A stretch of 64,000 nucleotides of DNA from DASPKM01 sp035628135 (lineage in GTDB: Bacteria; Bacteroidota; Bacteroidia; Chitinophagales; Chitinophagaceae). How positions within the stretch are numbered: position 1 is the stretch's first letter; each line of letters starts with the position of its first letter. Location: assembly GCA_035628135.1 (NCBI GenBank), contig DASPKM010000001.1:124001-188000 (forward strand), written 5' to 3'. Made by a program: the position numbers and the translations under genes. Below the pieces are notes generated by a model, which made no database searches, was not told the DNA's origin, and saw only the letters and a program-made list of their open reading frames with translations. Shown here piece after piece: positions 45,680 through 54,877 of the stretch.

Positions 45680-47965
45680 ATGTCAAAAATTATGGTAAAG
45701 GCTTTACTTAAAAATTCAACTGCAATACTGGTGGCAGTACTGGCTTGCTGCACTGTGTACAGCCAGGCAGATACTGCGAAACCAAAAGAAGCCAGCCTGC
45801 AGGAGCTGCTGAATGCAAGGGTTGTTACCGCCACCAAGGTATCCCAGGCTTTGCAAACTGCTCCCGCCACGGTAGTAGTGGTGAGCAAAGAGCAAATCAG
45901 GTTGCGCGGCTACCAGTCGCTGCTCGACGTAATGTACGACCTGCCCGATGTGAAAGTCGACGATAAAATTTATTCTGGCATCAGGAATAGTTTTACTGTC
46001 CGCGGCACCCAGGGATCTGAAAAATTTGTGATACTGCTGAACGGTGTCAGCATATCTTCCCCTTCCGGGGAGGCCATGCCCATCATGGAAAACTATCCCG
46101 TACACCTGGCGGAGCAAATAGAGATAGTGTACGGGCCTGCTTCTGCGCTGTATGGCGCAAACGCGGCCTCTGGCGTTATCAATATCATTACTAAAAAATC
46201 AGCGAGAAAATCACTGCATGCCGAGGCGGCGGTTACCGGCGGCACCTACGGCTATACCAATGCCACCATGTTCCTTTCGAAGAAGATCAGGGACGGGGTC
46301 GATTTCATTGTTTCCGGTCAATATTCCTATGACAAAGGTGTCGACTACAACAAAATGTACAGCAATGATGGCCAGCTAAGCGTTGCGGACTACGGATCGG
46401 GCACGGTAAATACCATTTATGGGCCGGCAACCCCTGTTGCACCCATGCGTGCAAAATACGAGGCGCCCCTGGAGGCATATAATATCTATGCGGCGCTGAA
46501 CGTGGACGATTTTAGCTTTTCCCTGTTCAGTAATTCTTTTACCGTGCCTACTGCTTTCGGTAATAATACCAGCAATGCGCTGTACAATAAAGAAGTGTAC
46601 ATGAGGCAAAGTATCACCAATGCGACCGCTTCCTATAAAAGATCGTTTGACGATGTTACTAGCTCCACTTTTCTTACTGCCAGCCAGTATACGCTCCATC
46701 CTTTGTCCAATTACCGCAATTTGTACACCGCTATGGAGCCGGCCTATAAATATTCCACCAATACCATGATCAGGCTGGAGGAACAACTGGATTACCGCGC
46801 GTCGAAGCAATGGAACTTTTCAGCGGGCCTGGCCTACGAGAGTTACAACGCGGTTCCCCAAAGCGCAGACCTTGCCAGCCCAGTTAACGGGAGGCAGAAC
46901 ATCAGCGGAAGCTATCTTGGCACCGCAGCTTATTACAGGCCGGAAGGATTGCCGGCGCAATTTTATTTCGTTCGCTACCATAACGTGGGAGGCTATGCGC
47001 AAGCTGCATATTCTCCATCGGAGAAATTCCATTTTACAGTGGGTTCCAGGTACGATTTCAACTCACGCTATGGCAGCGCCGCCAGCCCGCGCCTGGGGCT
47101 TGTTTATCGGCCATCGAAGCGCACCACGGTGAAACTGTTGTATGGAAATGCGTTTTTCGCGCCTTCGGCTTCCGATTCATATATACAATACGGATCGTTT
47201 TATACGGCGGATTCAGGCAGAACCTATCACTCTTCCTTCCTTCATTTGCCTAATGCAGGATTGAAGCCCATTACATCAAAGACCATCGAGCTCAACGTAC
47301 GACAGGACCTCACCACGGATCTTGTACTCACGTTCGATGTGTATTATACCTTCCTGAAAGGATTGCTGCATTTTTCGGATGACAATGCTACTACCAAGCT
47401 ATACAACAATATGTTCAATGGCATACCGGTAGACTACATCGAAGTGTTTACCAATAACAACCGTCAAACAAATTATGGCGGAAGCGTGCAACTGAACTGG
47501 AAGTATTCCGCGGGAAAATTAAAGGTGCATTCCTATGCTTCATTAAGCTATGTAAATGGAAAAGTCGAAGAAGGACTTACCGAAAAGGATGAAAGCGAAC
47601 TGGATAAAGAGTTAGACTTTATATCTCCTTTCATGTTCAAACTAGGTACTGATCTGAAAGCGGGGAAGTTTACCGTTTCCCCAAGGCTTACGGTTATGGG
47701 AAGGCAGCATATTTCCGGCATAAGAGATACCACAGCATCGATGATCCGGAGACAGACCATTCCCGGTTACGCATTGCTGAACGTTGCGTTGCGTTACAAT
47801 GCCACCAAAAAGATTTCCATGTATGTGAATGTGTCCAACGCGCTGAACCAGCGTTACCGTGCAGTGAGCTTTAATATGGACTTGCAAAGACCGGATACCG
47901 AATTGTTTCACGGACAGCCGCAGGATCCGATCAGGATCATGGGCGGATTCAGCTTTACCTTCTAA
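45680..47965 (+). CDS. TonB-dependent receptor (signalling-associated type)
   Basis: Outer-membrane receptor of 761 residues, shorter than SusC proteins and without the carboxypeptidase-regulatory domain. A signal peptide ends near TVYSQ (start 45680, or the ATG at 45692). A short linker SLQELLNARVVTATKVSQALQTAPAT is followed by the plug (LRGYQSLLDVMYDLPDVKVDD, FTVRGTQGSEKFVILLNGV, EIVYGPASALYGANAASGVINIITKK). The barrel ends in IMGGFSFTF. This short linker form is often found next to YfiR-like proteins and kinases, as here. No SusD partner is present. The ligand is unknown. Confidence 0.93.
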   Translation: MSKIMVKALLKNSTAILVAVLACCTVYSQADTAKPKEASLQELLNARVVTATKVSQALQTAPATVVVVSKEQIRLRGYQSLLDVMYDLPDVKVDDKIYSGIRNSFTVRGTQGSEKFVILLNGVSISSPSGEAMPIMENYPVHLAEQIEIVYGPASALYGANAASGVINIITKKSARKSLHAEAAVTGGTYGYTNATMFLSKKIRDGVDFIVSGQYSYDKGVDYNKMYSNDGQLSVADYGSGTVNTIYGPATPVAPMRAKYEAPLEAYNIYAALNVDDFSFSLFSNSFTVPTAFGNNTSNALYNKEVYMRQSITNATASYKRSFDDVTSSTFLTASQYTLHPLSNYRNLYTAMEPAYKYSTNTMIRLEEQLDYRASKQWNFSAGLAYESYNAVPQSADLASPVNGRQNISGSYLGTAAYYRPEGLPAQFYFVRYHNVGGYAQAAYSPSEKFHFTVGSRYDFNSRYGSAASPRLGLVYRPSKRTTVKLLYGNAFFAPSASDSYIQYGSFYTADSGRTYHSSFLHLPNAGLKPITSKTIELNVRQDLTTDLVLTFDVYYTFLKGLLHFSDDNATTKLYNNMFNGIPVDYIEVFTNNNRQTNYGGSVQLNWKYSAGKLKVHSYASLSYVNGKVEEGLTEKDESELDKELDFISPFMFKLGTDLKAGKFTVSPRLTVMGRQHISGIRDTTASMIRRQTIPGYALLNVALRYNATKKISMYVNVSNALNQRYRAVSFNMDLQRPDTELFHGQPQDPIRIMGGFSFTF

Positions 47966-47984
47966 ATGAGCAACCACGTCTGCG

Positions 47985-49982
47985 ATGAACCTTAGCCTCA
48001 AGATAAAAATCTATTTAAGCTTTTTTTTGCTCGTGGCCCTGTTTGTGGTGAACGGCATCTTTGCCATCATTCACCTGAAAAGGGTCAGGGACCTTTCTCA
48101 TCGCATTACCTACGTGGTAAATCCGGCTTTACAGAAACTGGAAGACTTGAACAGGATGATGATAGAATCCAAGATGTATTCCACCAACTGGGTATATCTC
48201 AGGGCGAACCAAGCCGATAAAGACGCGTTGCTGAACATTCACAACAGCGGCTACCGTGCGCTTAAAACAGACCTGAACAACCTTTCCCACCGCTGGCAAA
48301 ATAAAAAGATATCGGACAGCCTGCAGTTTGTATTGAAGGGCTTTGAAGCAGTGCTGGACACCGAAAAAAACATCATAGGATCGTTGCAAAAATTTAATGA
48401 TTACGACGACCCTGTTTTGAAACTGCAGGCCGAGCTGCTCGTAGAAGATGCTATTATTCCGCAGACCACAGCAGTAATGGCTTCGCTGGAGCGCATCAGC
48501 GTGTATGGCTATGAAATACTGAGAGACGAACAGGCGAACCTGGAACGTTTTTCCAGGAACCTGCGGATGATCATCGTGATCATGGCCGTCGTTATCTTCT
48601 GCACTGGATTCCTATTGTCGATCTATATGGCTAAGACCATCATCAAGCCATTGAACCAGATCCGCCATATCATCAACGACCTTGGAAAAGGGATCATCAG
48701 CAGGATATATTACAAGGAATCACGCAATGAGATAGGCATGATGATACGTTCCGTAAACCATCTTTCTGAAAAATTGCAGAACACTGCGGCCTTCGCGCAC
48801 CAGGTGGGACATAGGAACTTCGACATTCCATTTGAACCGCTGAGCACGGAAGACACACTGGGCAAAGCCCTGATATCCATGCGTGATAATCTGAAAGCCG
48901 GCGACGAACGGCTGAACGAGGCACAGCACATTGCCAAACTCGGTAGCTGGGAATGGGATATTAAAAGAAATAAGGTATTCTGGTCCGATGAAATGTTCAA
49001 CATTTTCGAAGTAAAGGGTATGGGGTTCGTACCCAGTTTCGAAGCTGCGATAGCCTTCATACATCCTGACGACATTGAGTCTGCAAACAATGTGATTGCA
49101 CAATCACTCCAGAGCACTCATCCTTTTTCGCTTGAAAAGCGCATCATCACCAATAAAGGCCAGAAGCTGTTATTCGCCCAAGGAAAACCTATTGTCAACG
49201 ATAGGGGTGAAGTAGTAAAGCTGGTTGGCATTATCCAGGACATTACCCTACGCAAGAAAGCAGAGGCAGAGCTTGAACTGAAGAACAAGGAACTGGAACA
49301 AAAGAACAAGGAAATGGAGCAGTTTGCGTATGTGGCCTCGCATGATCTGCAAGAACCATTGCGCACAACGTCCAGCTTCGTGGAGCTGCTGCACCGGCAG
49401 TATAAAAGCAAGTTAGACGACAAGGCTGACAAATACCTAACATATATCAAGCAATCCACCGAAAGGATGAAAGTGTTGATCCATGACCTGCTCGACTATT
49501 CAAGAATCGGCAGGAAACAACAAATCACTGAGGTGAATTGTAACCAGATAATGGAAGAAATACAGGCCGATCTTGGAATGGTGATACAGGAATCCAACGC
49601 AACCATCAAAACAGGCAAGCTGCCGGTGATGAGCGGGTACCGCACCGAGATAAAACAATTGTTCCAAAACCTGGTGGTAAACGCCATCAAGTTCAGGAAA
49701 AAAGAAGTGGCGCCTGTAGTGGAAATCACCGCTTCGGACAAAGAAGCATACTGGGAGTTTCATGTAAAAGACAATGGCATCGGGATAGAACAGCAGCACA
49801 GCGAGCGGATATTTGTAATATTCCAGCGGTTGCATACCCGGGCCGAGTACGATGGGTCGGGCATTGGCCTTGCGCATTGCAAAAAAATAGCCGAGCTGCA
49901 CGGGGGTAAAATATGGATAGACTCCATCCCGGGCAACGGCAGCACTTTTAATTTCACCACGTATAAAAACCTGAACCAATGA
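47985..49982 (+). CDS. Membrane sensor histidine kinase (HAMP-PAS-HisKA-HATPase)
   Basis: A 665-residue sensor kinase. TM1 is at about 9-30. A helical periplasmic domain of about 160 residues follows, then TM2 at about 195-215 (MIIVIMAVVIFCTGFLLSIYMA). A HAMP domain (IIKPLNQIRHIINDLG) and a possible second HAMP-like stretch lead to a PAS/PAC fold (AQHIAKLGSWEWDIKRNKVFWSDEMF to LVGIIQDITLRKKAE). A coiled coil with ELKNKELEQKNKEMEQ leads to the His box FAYVASHDLQEPLRTTSSF. The HATPase has NLVVNAIKFRKK, DNGIGIEQQHSERIFVIFQRLH and GSGIGLAHCKKIAELHGG, a bacteriophytochrome-like kinase pattern. It overlaps the following receiver gene as ATGA. Confidence 0.95.
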   Translation: MNLSLKIKIYLSFFLLVALFVVNGIFAIIHLKRVRDLSHRITYVVNPALQKLEDLNRMMIESKMYSTNWVYLRANQADKDALLNIHNSGYRALKTDLNNLSHRWQNKKISDSLQFVLKGFEAVLDTEKNIIGSLQKFNDYDDPVLKLQAELLVEDAIIPQTTAVMASLERISVYGYEILRDEQANLERFSRNLRMIIVIMAVVIFCTGFLLSIYMAKTIIKPLNQIRHIINDLGKGIISRIYYKESRNEIGMMIRSVNHLSEKLQNTAAFAHQVGHRNFDIPFEPLSTEDTLGKALISMRDNLKAGDERLNEAQHIAKLGSWEWDIKRNKVFWSDEMFNIFEVKGMGFVPSFEAAIAFIHPDDIESANNVIAQSLQSTHPFSLEKRIITNKGQKLLFAQGKPIVNDRGEVVKLVGIIQDITLRKKAEAELELKNKELEQKNKEMEQFAYVASHDLQEPLRTTSSFVELLHRQYKSKLDDKADKYLTYIKQSTERMKVLIHDLLDYSRIGRKQQITEVNCNQIMEEIQADLGMVIQESNATIKTGKLPVMSGYRTEIKQLFQNLVVNAIKFRKKEVAPVVEITASDKEAYWEFHVKDNGIGIEQQHSERIFVIFQRLHTRAEYDGSGIGLAHCKKIAELHGGKIWIDSIPGNGSTFNFTTYKNLNQ

Positions 49983-50401
49983 AGAAAAAACTAAACTGCG
50001 TCCTGCTGGTCGACGATGATGAGCCCACGAATTTTTTAAGCAGGATGCTGCTCGAAGAAGCAAATTGCACCGAACACATCGAAGTAGCCCACAGCGGCAT
50101 CGAAGCGCTTGACTACCTTGAAAGCAGCGAGACGACCGATGAGGATCATGACATATACGTTCGTCCAGACCTCATATTTCTCGACATCAACATGCCGGCC
50201 ATGAATGGTTGGGAGTTCCTGGAAGAGTATAAAAACCTGGAAAAAGATAAGAAGGGAAAGATAGTAGTGGTGATGCTTACTACCTCGCTCAACCCCGACG
50301 ACAGCGCGAGGGCCAAAGGAATTCCTGACATTTCAGATTTCGAAAGCAAGCCGCTTACGTCGGAAAAGTTGGGAAAAATTTTGCGGAAACATTTCGGGTA
50401 G
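49979..50401 (+). CDS. Single-domain response regulator
   Basis: A 140-residue stand-alone receiver without output domain. It shows LLVDDDEPTNFL, phospho-Asp in LIFLDINMPAMNGWEF, Thr in VVMLTTSLNPDD and Lys in FESKPLTSEKL. The ATG overlaps the kinase stop (ATGA), so it is the direct partner of that kinase. Proteins of this type usually pass phosphate to a further carrier or bind another protein. The first gene of the operon, which has its own receiver, is a possible partner. Confidence 0.93.
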   Translation: MKKKLNCVLLVDDDEPTNFLSRMLLEEANCTEHIEVAHSGIEALDYLESSETTDEDHDIYVRPDLIFLDINMPAMNGWEFLEEYKNLEKDKKGKIVVVMLTTSLNPDDSARAKGIPDISDFESKPLTSEKLGKILRKHFG

Positions 50402-50451
50402 TGAGAGTTTTGTCATAGAATTGTATGCAATTGTCACAAAAAAAGTGACCC

Positions 50452-50468
50452 GTAGTAGAAACTACAGG
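50452..50468. repeat. GTAG-N6-CTAC dyad after the receiver gene
   Basis: GTAG (50452-50455) and CTAC (50462-50465) form a dyad with six bases between them, flanked by CCC and AGG. The right side, CTACAGGC, is the same as in the dyad after the last NarL-type regulator (63972-63979). It begins 50 bases after the receiver stop. Confidence 0.4.
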
Positions 50469-50504
50469 CCAGTTGCTTTTGAGAAATGTTCTACTATAAT
50501 ATGT

Positions 50505-50548
50505 AGCCACCTTACGAGAAATTGTAATCACAGGTTGGCTCTTTTTTT
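50505..50548 (+). terminator. Possible terminator of the signalling operon
   Basis: AGCCA (50505-50509) pairs with TGGCT (50536-50540), with an inner TTAC/GTAA pair inside a long loop. Seven T residues follow at 50542-50548. The stem is imperfect, so this is a moderate call for the end of the 44-50.4 kb operon. Confidence 0.5.
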
Positions 50549-51851
50549 ATCCTTTATAAATAATTCTCCAGATTTTTCCTTTTTGTGAGTCCGAAACATA
50601 AATCGATCCATCAGGACCTTGAGCTAATCCCATTGGCCGGTGTCTTGCCTGGTCGGGGTCGGTAAGTACATCAGCCCCGGTAAATCCGTCCGCAAACACT
50701 TCGGGATTGCCGCTCGGCACGCCATTGTCCATCGGGATAAACACTACGATGTAGCCGCCTTGCCTTAGTGGAGCGCGGTTCCACGAGCCATGGAACGCTA
50801 CGAACGCGCCATTTCTATATCTCGCCGGAAACTGGTTGCCCGTATAAAACATGAGTGCGTTGGGAGCCCAGTGACCAGGAAAGGCGAGCAGAGGTTTTTC
50901 TTTGGTGCCGCACTGCCCTTCAATTTTTCCATCGCCTCCATATTCTGGGGCCAGCACTTTTTTGTTCTGGATATGGTCGTAATAACAATAAGGCCAGCCA
51001 AAGTCCATGCCCTGGCGCACGCGCAAAAATTCTTCGGCAGGGAGCTCAGCGCTCATGGAGTCAGTATACAAATTGGGGAACAGGAAGGAAAGCTGGTCGC
51101 GGCCATGTTGCATTACGAACAGGTCGTTTACGTTGCTGTTCCAATCCAATCCCACCACATTGCGTATGCCGGTGGCATAGCGTGTGCCCTGCGCCTGGGT
51201 CTGGTTCATTTGATTGGCCTTGAACTGCCAGATGCCCCCGCTATTCTGCAATAAAGGACAAGGATTTTGGCCCGGCGAACCCGGCGTGCGGTCCTGTACC
51301 TGGCAAGAATTGGAAGGAGCGCCGATGTTCACGTAAATATTGCTGTTGTTGTCGAGCGTGATGGATTTGGATGCGTGTTGATTGCCCTTGAACAAACCGG
51401 TAACGATGGTTTCCGGCGCGGTGGGATTTTCTATTTCGTTGTTGCTTCCAATTTTGTAACGGTAGATGGCCTCGTCCGAAGACGAATACAGGTATCCGTC
51501 CTTGATATAGATGCCCGTGCCGGTATAATTGGCGAATCCTGTTTGTGAATCGGCCCTGCCGTCGTTATTGGCGTCTTTCAATACGATGATGCCGTTGCCG
51601 TTATTCAGCGCGCTCAATTTAACATATACATCCCCGTTAGCATTTACTGCCAGGTGCCTTGCCTTGCCTACCTCGGGAGCAACGGTAAGCGCCCCGAACC
51701 CGTCGGGCAATCTTAACCCGCCGTTGTCAGCATCTGGCGTAAGTGATGAAGGATTTGATTTGTTTTTTCTGCAGGCTGGGAGCGAAGCGAGGGAGACGAT
51801 TATGAAGAGGCACGCAATGGGGTAGATCAAAGTCCGGAATTTCCCTTTCAT
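50547..51851 (-). CDS. Sorbosone/glucose dehydrogenase-like lipoprotein (PQQ-type propeller)
   Basis: Probable PQQ-dependent sugar dehydrogenase of the L-sorbosone dehydrogenase group, 434 residues. The lipobox LPAC-RKNKS marks it as a lipoprotein. The six-bladed propeller shows ARHLAVNANGDVYVKL, GLDWNSNVNDLFVMQHGRD, PAEEFLRVRQGMDFGWPYCYYD, GHWAPNALMFYTGNQFPARYRNGAFVAFHGSWNRA and MGLAQGPDGSIYVSDSQKGKIWRI. These match the family. PQQ binding cannot be confirmed by eye; some family members have lost it. It stands alone, convergent with the signalling operon. Confidence 0.87.
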   Translation of the reverse strand: MKGKFRTLIYPIACLFIIVSLASLPACRKNKSNPSSLTPDADNGGLRLPDGFGALTVAPEVGKARHLAVNANGDVYVKLSALNNGNGIIVLKDANNDGRADSQTGFANYTGTGIYIKDGYLYSSSDEAIYRYKIGSNNEIENPTAPETIVTGLFKGNQHASKSITLDNNSNIYVNIGAPSNSCQVQDRTPGSPGQNPCPLLQNSGGIWQFKANQMNQTQAQGTRYATGIRNVVGLDWNSNVNDLFVMQHGRDQLSFLFPNLYTDSMSAELPAEEFLRVRQGMDFGWPYCYYDHIQNKKVLAPEYGGDGKIEGQCGTKEKPLLAFPGHWAPNALMFYTGNQFPARYRNGAFVAFHGSWNRAPLRQGGYIVVFIPMDNGVPSGNPEVFADGFTGADVLTDPDQARHRPMGLAQGPDGSIYVSDSQKGKIWRIIYKG

Positions 51852-52181
51852 AGTCGTGTGATTTTTATGATTTCAAAAGGTTGTACCGGAAGGCGAGCCC
51901 AAAAAGCATGCCTGTTATTGTTTAAACATTTTTCTGCATTGATAAAGCTTAAGTTATAAAAGAAGAATTATTATATAGAGATATTTCCTGTTGCATTATA
52001 GAGGTGAAACTTGCTCAAAGTAAATGGCAGGCTCTTCAGCAAGATTAAAAATTATTCGCATAGGCAACGCAGTTATATGGTGTCTCGTCGTGCGCATTGT
52101 TAATTACATTTCACCAGGCTGAAAATATCTACATAGTAGTGTTTGCTCCGCGTCGGTGAACAAGGATGGCGGGTACCGGCT
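51852..52181. other. Intergenic region without a recognised gene
   Basis: This 330-base AT-rich gap lies between the sorbosone-dehydrogenase start and the end of the small membrane-protein gene. It should hold the promoter of the former. I see no convincing frame, RNA or repeat in it. Confidence 0.6.
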
Positions 52182-52634
52182 TCAGGCATCTTTTACGTGG
52201 GGCCTTTGCTTCCGATATTTATATTCCTCCATGACCAGTTCTATTTCTGCCGGCTTTTTTTCCAGCCATGAAATGTTCACCTTTTTGGTGCGTTCCGCTG
52301 TTTGTATGATCAGGTAAGTAGTACTCTCATCCTTTACTACCTGCCAGTCGATGACCTGCGCCCAAAGGAACGATACAGGCTTTCCGGTATGTATGTGAAT
52401 CTCGTCTTTGGTAAGGGTTATTGCAGGCTTGTTGGTAATAAGATTTTTTGCAACCTTATAAATGGTATACAGCAGGCCTGCCGCTAATACAGCATACACC
52501 ATTTTTATAAGTTGGCTGTCACCAAATTTTCCTGAAAAATAAATGTAATATGCTGTCACAGCCAGCGCTATGGCCAATGCAGCCAGCATGAGCGAGGCCA
52601 CTTTACGATTGTACCGGATTACCAGGGGTTGCAT
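52182..52634 (-). CDS. Small PH-like membrane protein (STM3941-like)
   Basis: A 150-residue protein with two N-terminal membrane helices (ASLMLAALAIALAVTAYYIYF and LIKMVYAVLAAGLLYTIYKVA). A cytoplasmic beta-rich domain resembles a bacterial PH-like fold (PAITLTKDEIHIHTGKPVSFLWAQVIDWQVV). The layout is like the STM3941 family; this is recalled, not searched. The function is unknown. It is 58 bases from the end of the acetyltransferase gene upstream on the same strand. Confidence 0.7.
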   Translation of the reverse strand: MQPLVIRYNRKVASLMLAALAIALAVTAYYIYFSGKFGDSQLIKMVYAVLAAGLLYTIYKVAKNLITNKPAITLTKDEIHIHTGKPVSFLWAQVIDWQVVKDESTTYLIIQTAERTKKVNISWLEKKPAEIELVMEEYKYRKQRPHVKDA

Positions 52635-52692
52635 ATGATTGGGTTTCTTATAAAGCGTTTAGAGAATTTCCTTTTCAAAGCAAACGCTGTTT

Positions 52693-53145
52693 TCAATACC
52701 CGCATACTGGCCATAAATTAGCGGTAATCCGGTAGCCGTTTTTCTTGTACAGTTCAATGGCCTCGGGTAACCGTTTCCCTGTTTCCAATACGCATTTGTT
52801 ACAGGATAGTTCAGCAGCCCACCGTTCCAACTCCTGCAATATACGCGATGCAACGCCCTTGCCCCTGGATTCGGCCACCGTGTACATGCGCTTTACTTCC
52901 ATGATGCCGGGCGCGAACTCCTTGATGGCGCCACAGCCAACAAGCCTTCCATTTTCATAAGCCACCACCACATGCCTGATGTTATTTATCGCATTGAACT
53001 GCGCATAAAACGAGTGTTCGCTTCCGTCACGCCGGGCCAGGTCGGCATCCAGCAATTGTACCAACGTAATAAAGTCGGTGTTGTCCGAGCTTGTCCGTGC
53101 GATTTCGATAGAGGGGCGTTGCAAGCTGAGCAGTTTTACCACCAT
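52693..53145 (-). CDS. GNAT-family N-acetyltransferase
   Basis: A 150-residue acyl-CoA transferase. The acetyl-CoA loop is AESRGKGVASRILQELERWA, preceded by the strand GIMEVKRMYTV. The end of the fold is CVLETGKRLPEAIELYKKNGYRI. The N-terminus is DFITLVQLLDADLARRDGSEHSFYAQFN. Close relatives are annotated only as GNAT acetyltransferases, so the acceptor is unknown. It is divergent from the DUF3667 gene, 35 bases apart. Confidence 0.9.
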   Translation of the reverse strand: MVVKLLSLQRPSIEIARTSSDNTDFITLVQLLDADLARRDGSEHSFYAQFNAINNIRHVVVAYENGRLVGCGAIKEFAPGIMEVKRMYTVAESRGKGVASRILQELERWAAELSCNKCVLETGKRLPEAIELYKKNGYRITANLWPVCGY

Positions 53146-53154
53146 AAATTAATA

Positions 53155-53162
53155 TATATTTG
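53155..53162 (+). promoter_or_regulatory. -7 element TATATTTG before the DUF3667 gene
   Basis: TATATTTG matches the Bacteroidota -7 consensus TAnnTTTG exactly. No clear TTG is seen at -33; TTT near 53134 is the closest. It is followed at once by the motif GGATAAATAACCCTTA (53162-53177), also found at 31484-31499. Confidence 0.45.
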
Positions 53163-53180
53163 GATAAATAACCCTTAGCC

Positions 53181-54011
53181 TTGGATAAAACTCCAGCAAT
53201 TTCGACGCACTGTGCCAATTGCTCGTTCCCGCTGGACCAACAGTTCCGGTACTGCCCGAATTGCAGCCAGAAAGTACACCTGCACCGTCTTACCCTGCAC
53301 GATATTATACATGATGCCATACATTATTTTACCCATGCCGACAAAGGCATCGTAGGACTGGTGAAGGACCTGGTAGTAAAGAGCGGGAATGTGGCGAAAG
53401 AGTATGTATCAGGCAAGCGCAAAAAGTATTTTCCGCCACTGAACTTTTACTTGTTGATAGGCACCATCTATGTGCTGGCCATTGGTTTTGTTGCGCCAAA
53501 AACAAACGTGGACGTGCTAAAGGAACATCCTGAAATAAACCGCATACAGAATAAAGACGTGCGCCAATACGTGATACGTATTTATGAAAGGCAGTACAAG
53601 GCGCTGGCTTTTATCAATAAGTACTCCAATACGGTGTCGATGATAGCGGTGCCCCTTACCTGTGTTTTTTATTGGTTGTTTTATATCAGGGGAAGGTATA
53701 ATTATACCGAGCATATGATAGCCTGCCTGTACATGGGAGGCCTAACCAACCTGGTATTTGCACTGATATTTGTTCCGTTTTCGCTGGTGACGGGCGTAAA
53801 ATATTCTTCCATGTGGCTCACGGGCATTTACGTGGTGTTCCAGATTTCGTACGCCGCTATTTTTTATTACCGGTTTATTGGCAGGACCACGCGCGCCGCC
53901 GCGTGGAAGGCCGCAGGCGTATCGCTGTTTGTTACTGTGTTCTGGATTGCGCTGACCGTTTTATTGCTGATATGGTACATATCGCATGGCTTTTGGGGAT
54001 TTGTGGACTAG
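53181..54011 (+). CDS. DUF3667 membrane protein with zinc ribbon
   Basis: A 276-residue protein of the DUF3667 family. It starts at a TTG (53181), the only reasonable start before the zinc ribbon; no ATG precedes it. The ribbon has two CxxC pairs: CANC and CPNC. The family block LHDIIHDAIHYFTHADKGIVGLVKDLVVKSGNVAKEYVSGKRKKYFPPLNFYLLIGTIY follows (pieces quoted separately in the sequence). Four or five membrane helices make up the C-terminal half. The function of the family is unknown. Its end overlaps the end of the next, convergent gene by four bases. Confidence 0.85.
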   Translation: MDKTPAISTHCANCSFPLDQQFRYCPNCSQKVHLHRLTLHDIIHDAIHYFTHADKGIVGLVKDLVVKSGNVAKEYVSGKRKKYFPPLNFYLLIGTIYVLAIGFVAPKTNVDVLKEHPEINRIQNKDVRQYVIRIYERQYKALAFINKYSNTVSMIAVPLTCVFYWLFYIRGRYNYTEHMIACLYMGGLTNLVFALIFVPFSLVTGVKYSSMWLTGIYVVFQISYAAIFYYRFIGRTTRAAAWKAAGVSLFVTVFWIALTVLLLIWYISHGFWGFVD

Positions 54012-54748
54012 CGCAAGTTGTCCAGTATGCCCTCATTTCTGCTGATGATATCATTTACCACAAGTCTCAACAGTTTTTTACCTTTCAAGGGAGCGCTGGT
54101 ATTGCTAACTGGAAAGATCTTGTGAAGGCTGCGCTCGATATCATAGTTGTACAATAGGTCCCCTGCCATATTGGTCCAGGGCATTTTATATCCAAATGCC
54201 GATTTCCGCGACCTGAACACTTTTGCGGGCGCTCCTTTGCGATATATATCGATGATGATCTCGCTTCTGTAAGCATGGTGCATGGTGTAGCCTCCACCCG
54301 CCGATAAATAATCATTCAGCTTCCACTCATACGCTGCCCAGTTTGTAAGCGCTTCGAATATGAATGCCCTTTGCCGTGCATTCCACTCAAAACCGTTGCG
54401 CATACTGAGCTTTAATACCTTATCCAGGTTATTCTTTATCCAGTGAGTATCTATTCCGAATTTTGCCAAGGATTTACCAGGGGCTTCCGGCCTTTGCAAT
54501 TCGGCAAGCAGTCTTTTTACACGGGATGAGGATAATCTTTTCCCATGACGCGAATAGAAATGATCTTTCCTCCGGATGATTGAATACGTGTCAGTTCCTT
54601 GCAAGCGCTCGCCATTAGTAAGACCGTTTTTACCCTGGATAAAATCAGCCACATAGGTTAGCCTGTGTATGACGATACTATCCGGCAGGGATTGCGAAAC
54701 AGCCTGCAAGCAAGCAGTCATTAGCAGGGAATACAAAAACGTTTTCAT
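54008..54748 (-). CDS. Secreted protein of unknown function
   Basis: A 246-residue protein with a signal peptide (MKTFLYSLLMTACLQAVSQ). The mature part contains DSIVIHRLTYVADFIQG, a basic segment RHGKRLSSSRVKRLLAELQRPEA, and AFIFEALTNWAAYEWKLNDYLSAGGGYTMHHAYRSEIIIDIYR near the middle. I recognise no family. It is divergent from the GH43 gene with 129 bases between. Confidence 0.75.
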   Translation of the reverse strand: MKTFLYSLLMTACLQAVSQSLPDSIVIHRLTYVADFIQGKNGLTNGERLQGTDTYSIIRRKDHFYSRHGKRLSSSRVKRLLAELQRPEAPGKSLAKFGIDTHWIKNNLDKVLKLSMRNGFEWNARQRAFIFEALTNWAAYEWKLNDYLSAGGGYTMHHAYRSEIIIDIYRKGAPAKVFRSRKSAFGYKMPWTNMAGDLLYNYDIERSLHKIFPVSNTSAPLKGKKLLRLVVNDIISRNEGILDNLR

Positions 54749-54877
54749 ACTATGCCCGATGCAAGCGGCATTAATTTTACATAACCTCCGTATACAAATA
54801 TCGCATGGTTTTTCGGGGTTTGTAGACTAACCAGCTTGTATAGGCCGTATAACAACCGATCCGTTATTTTTGCTGCT

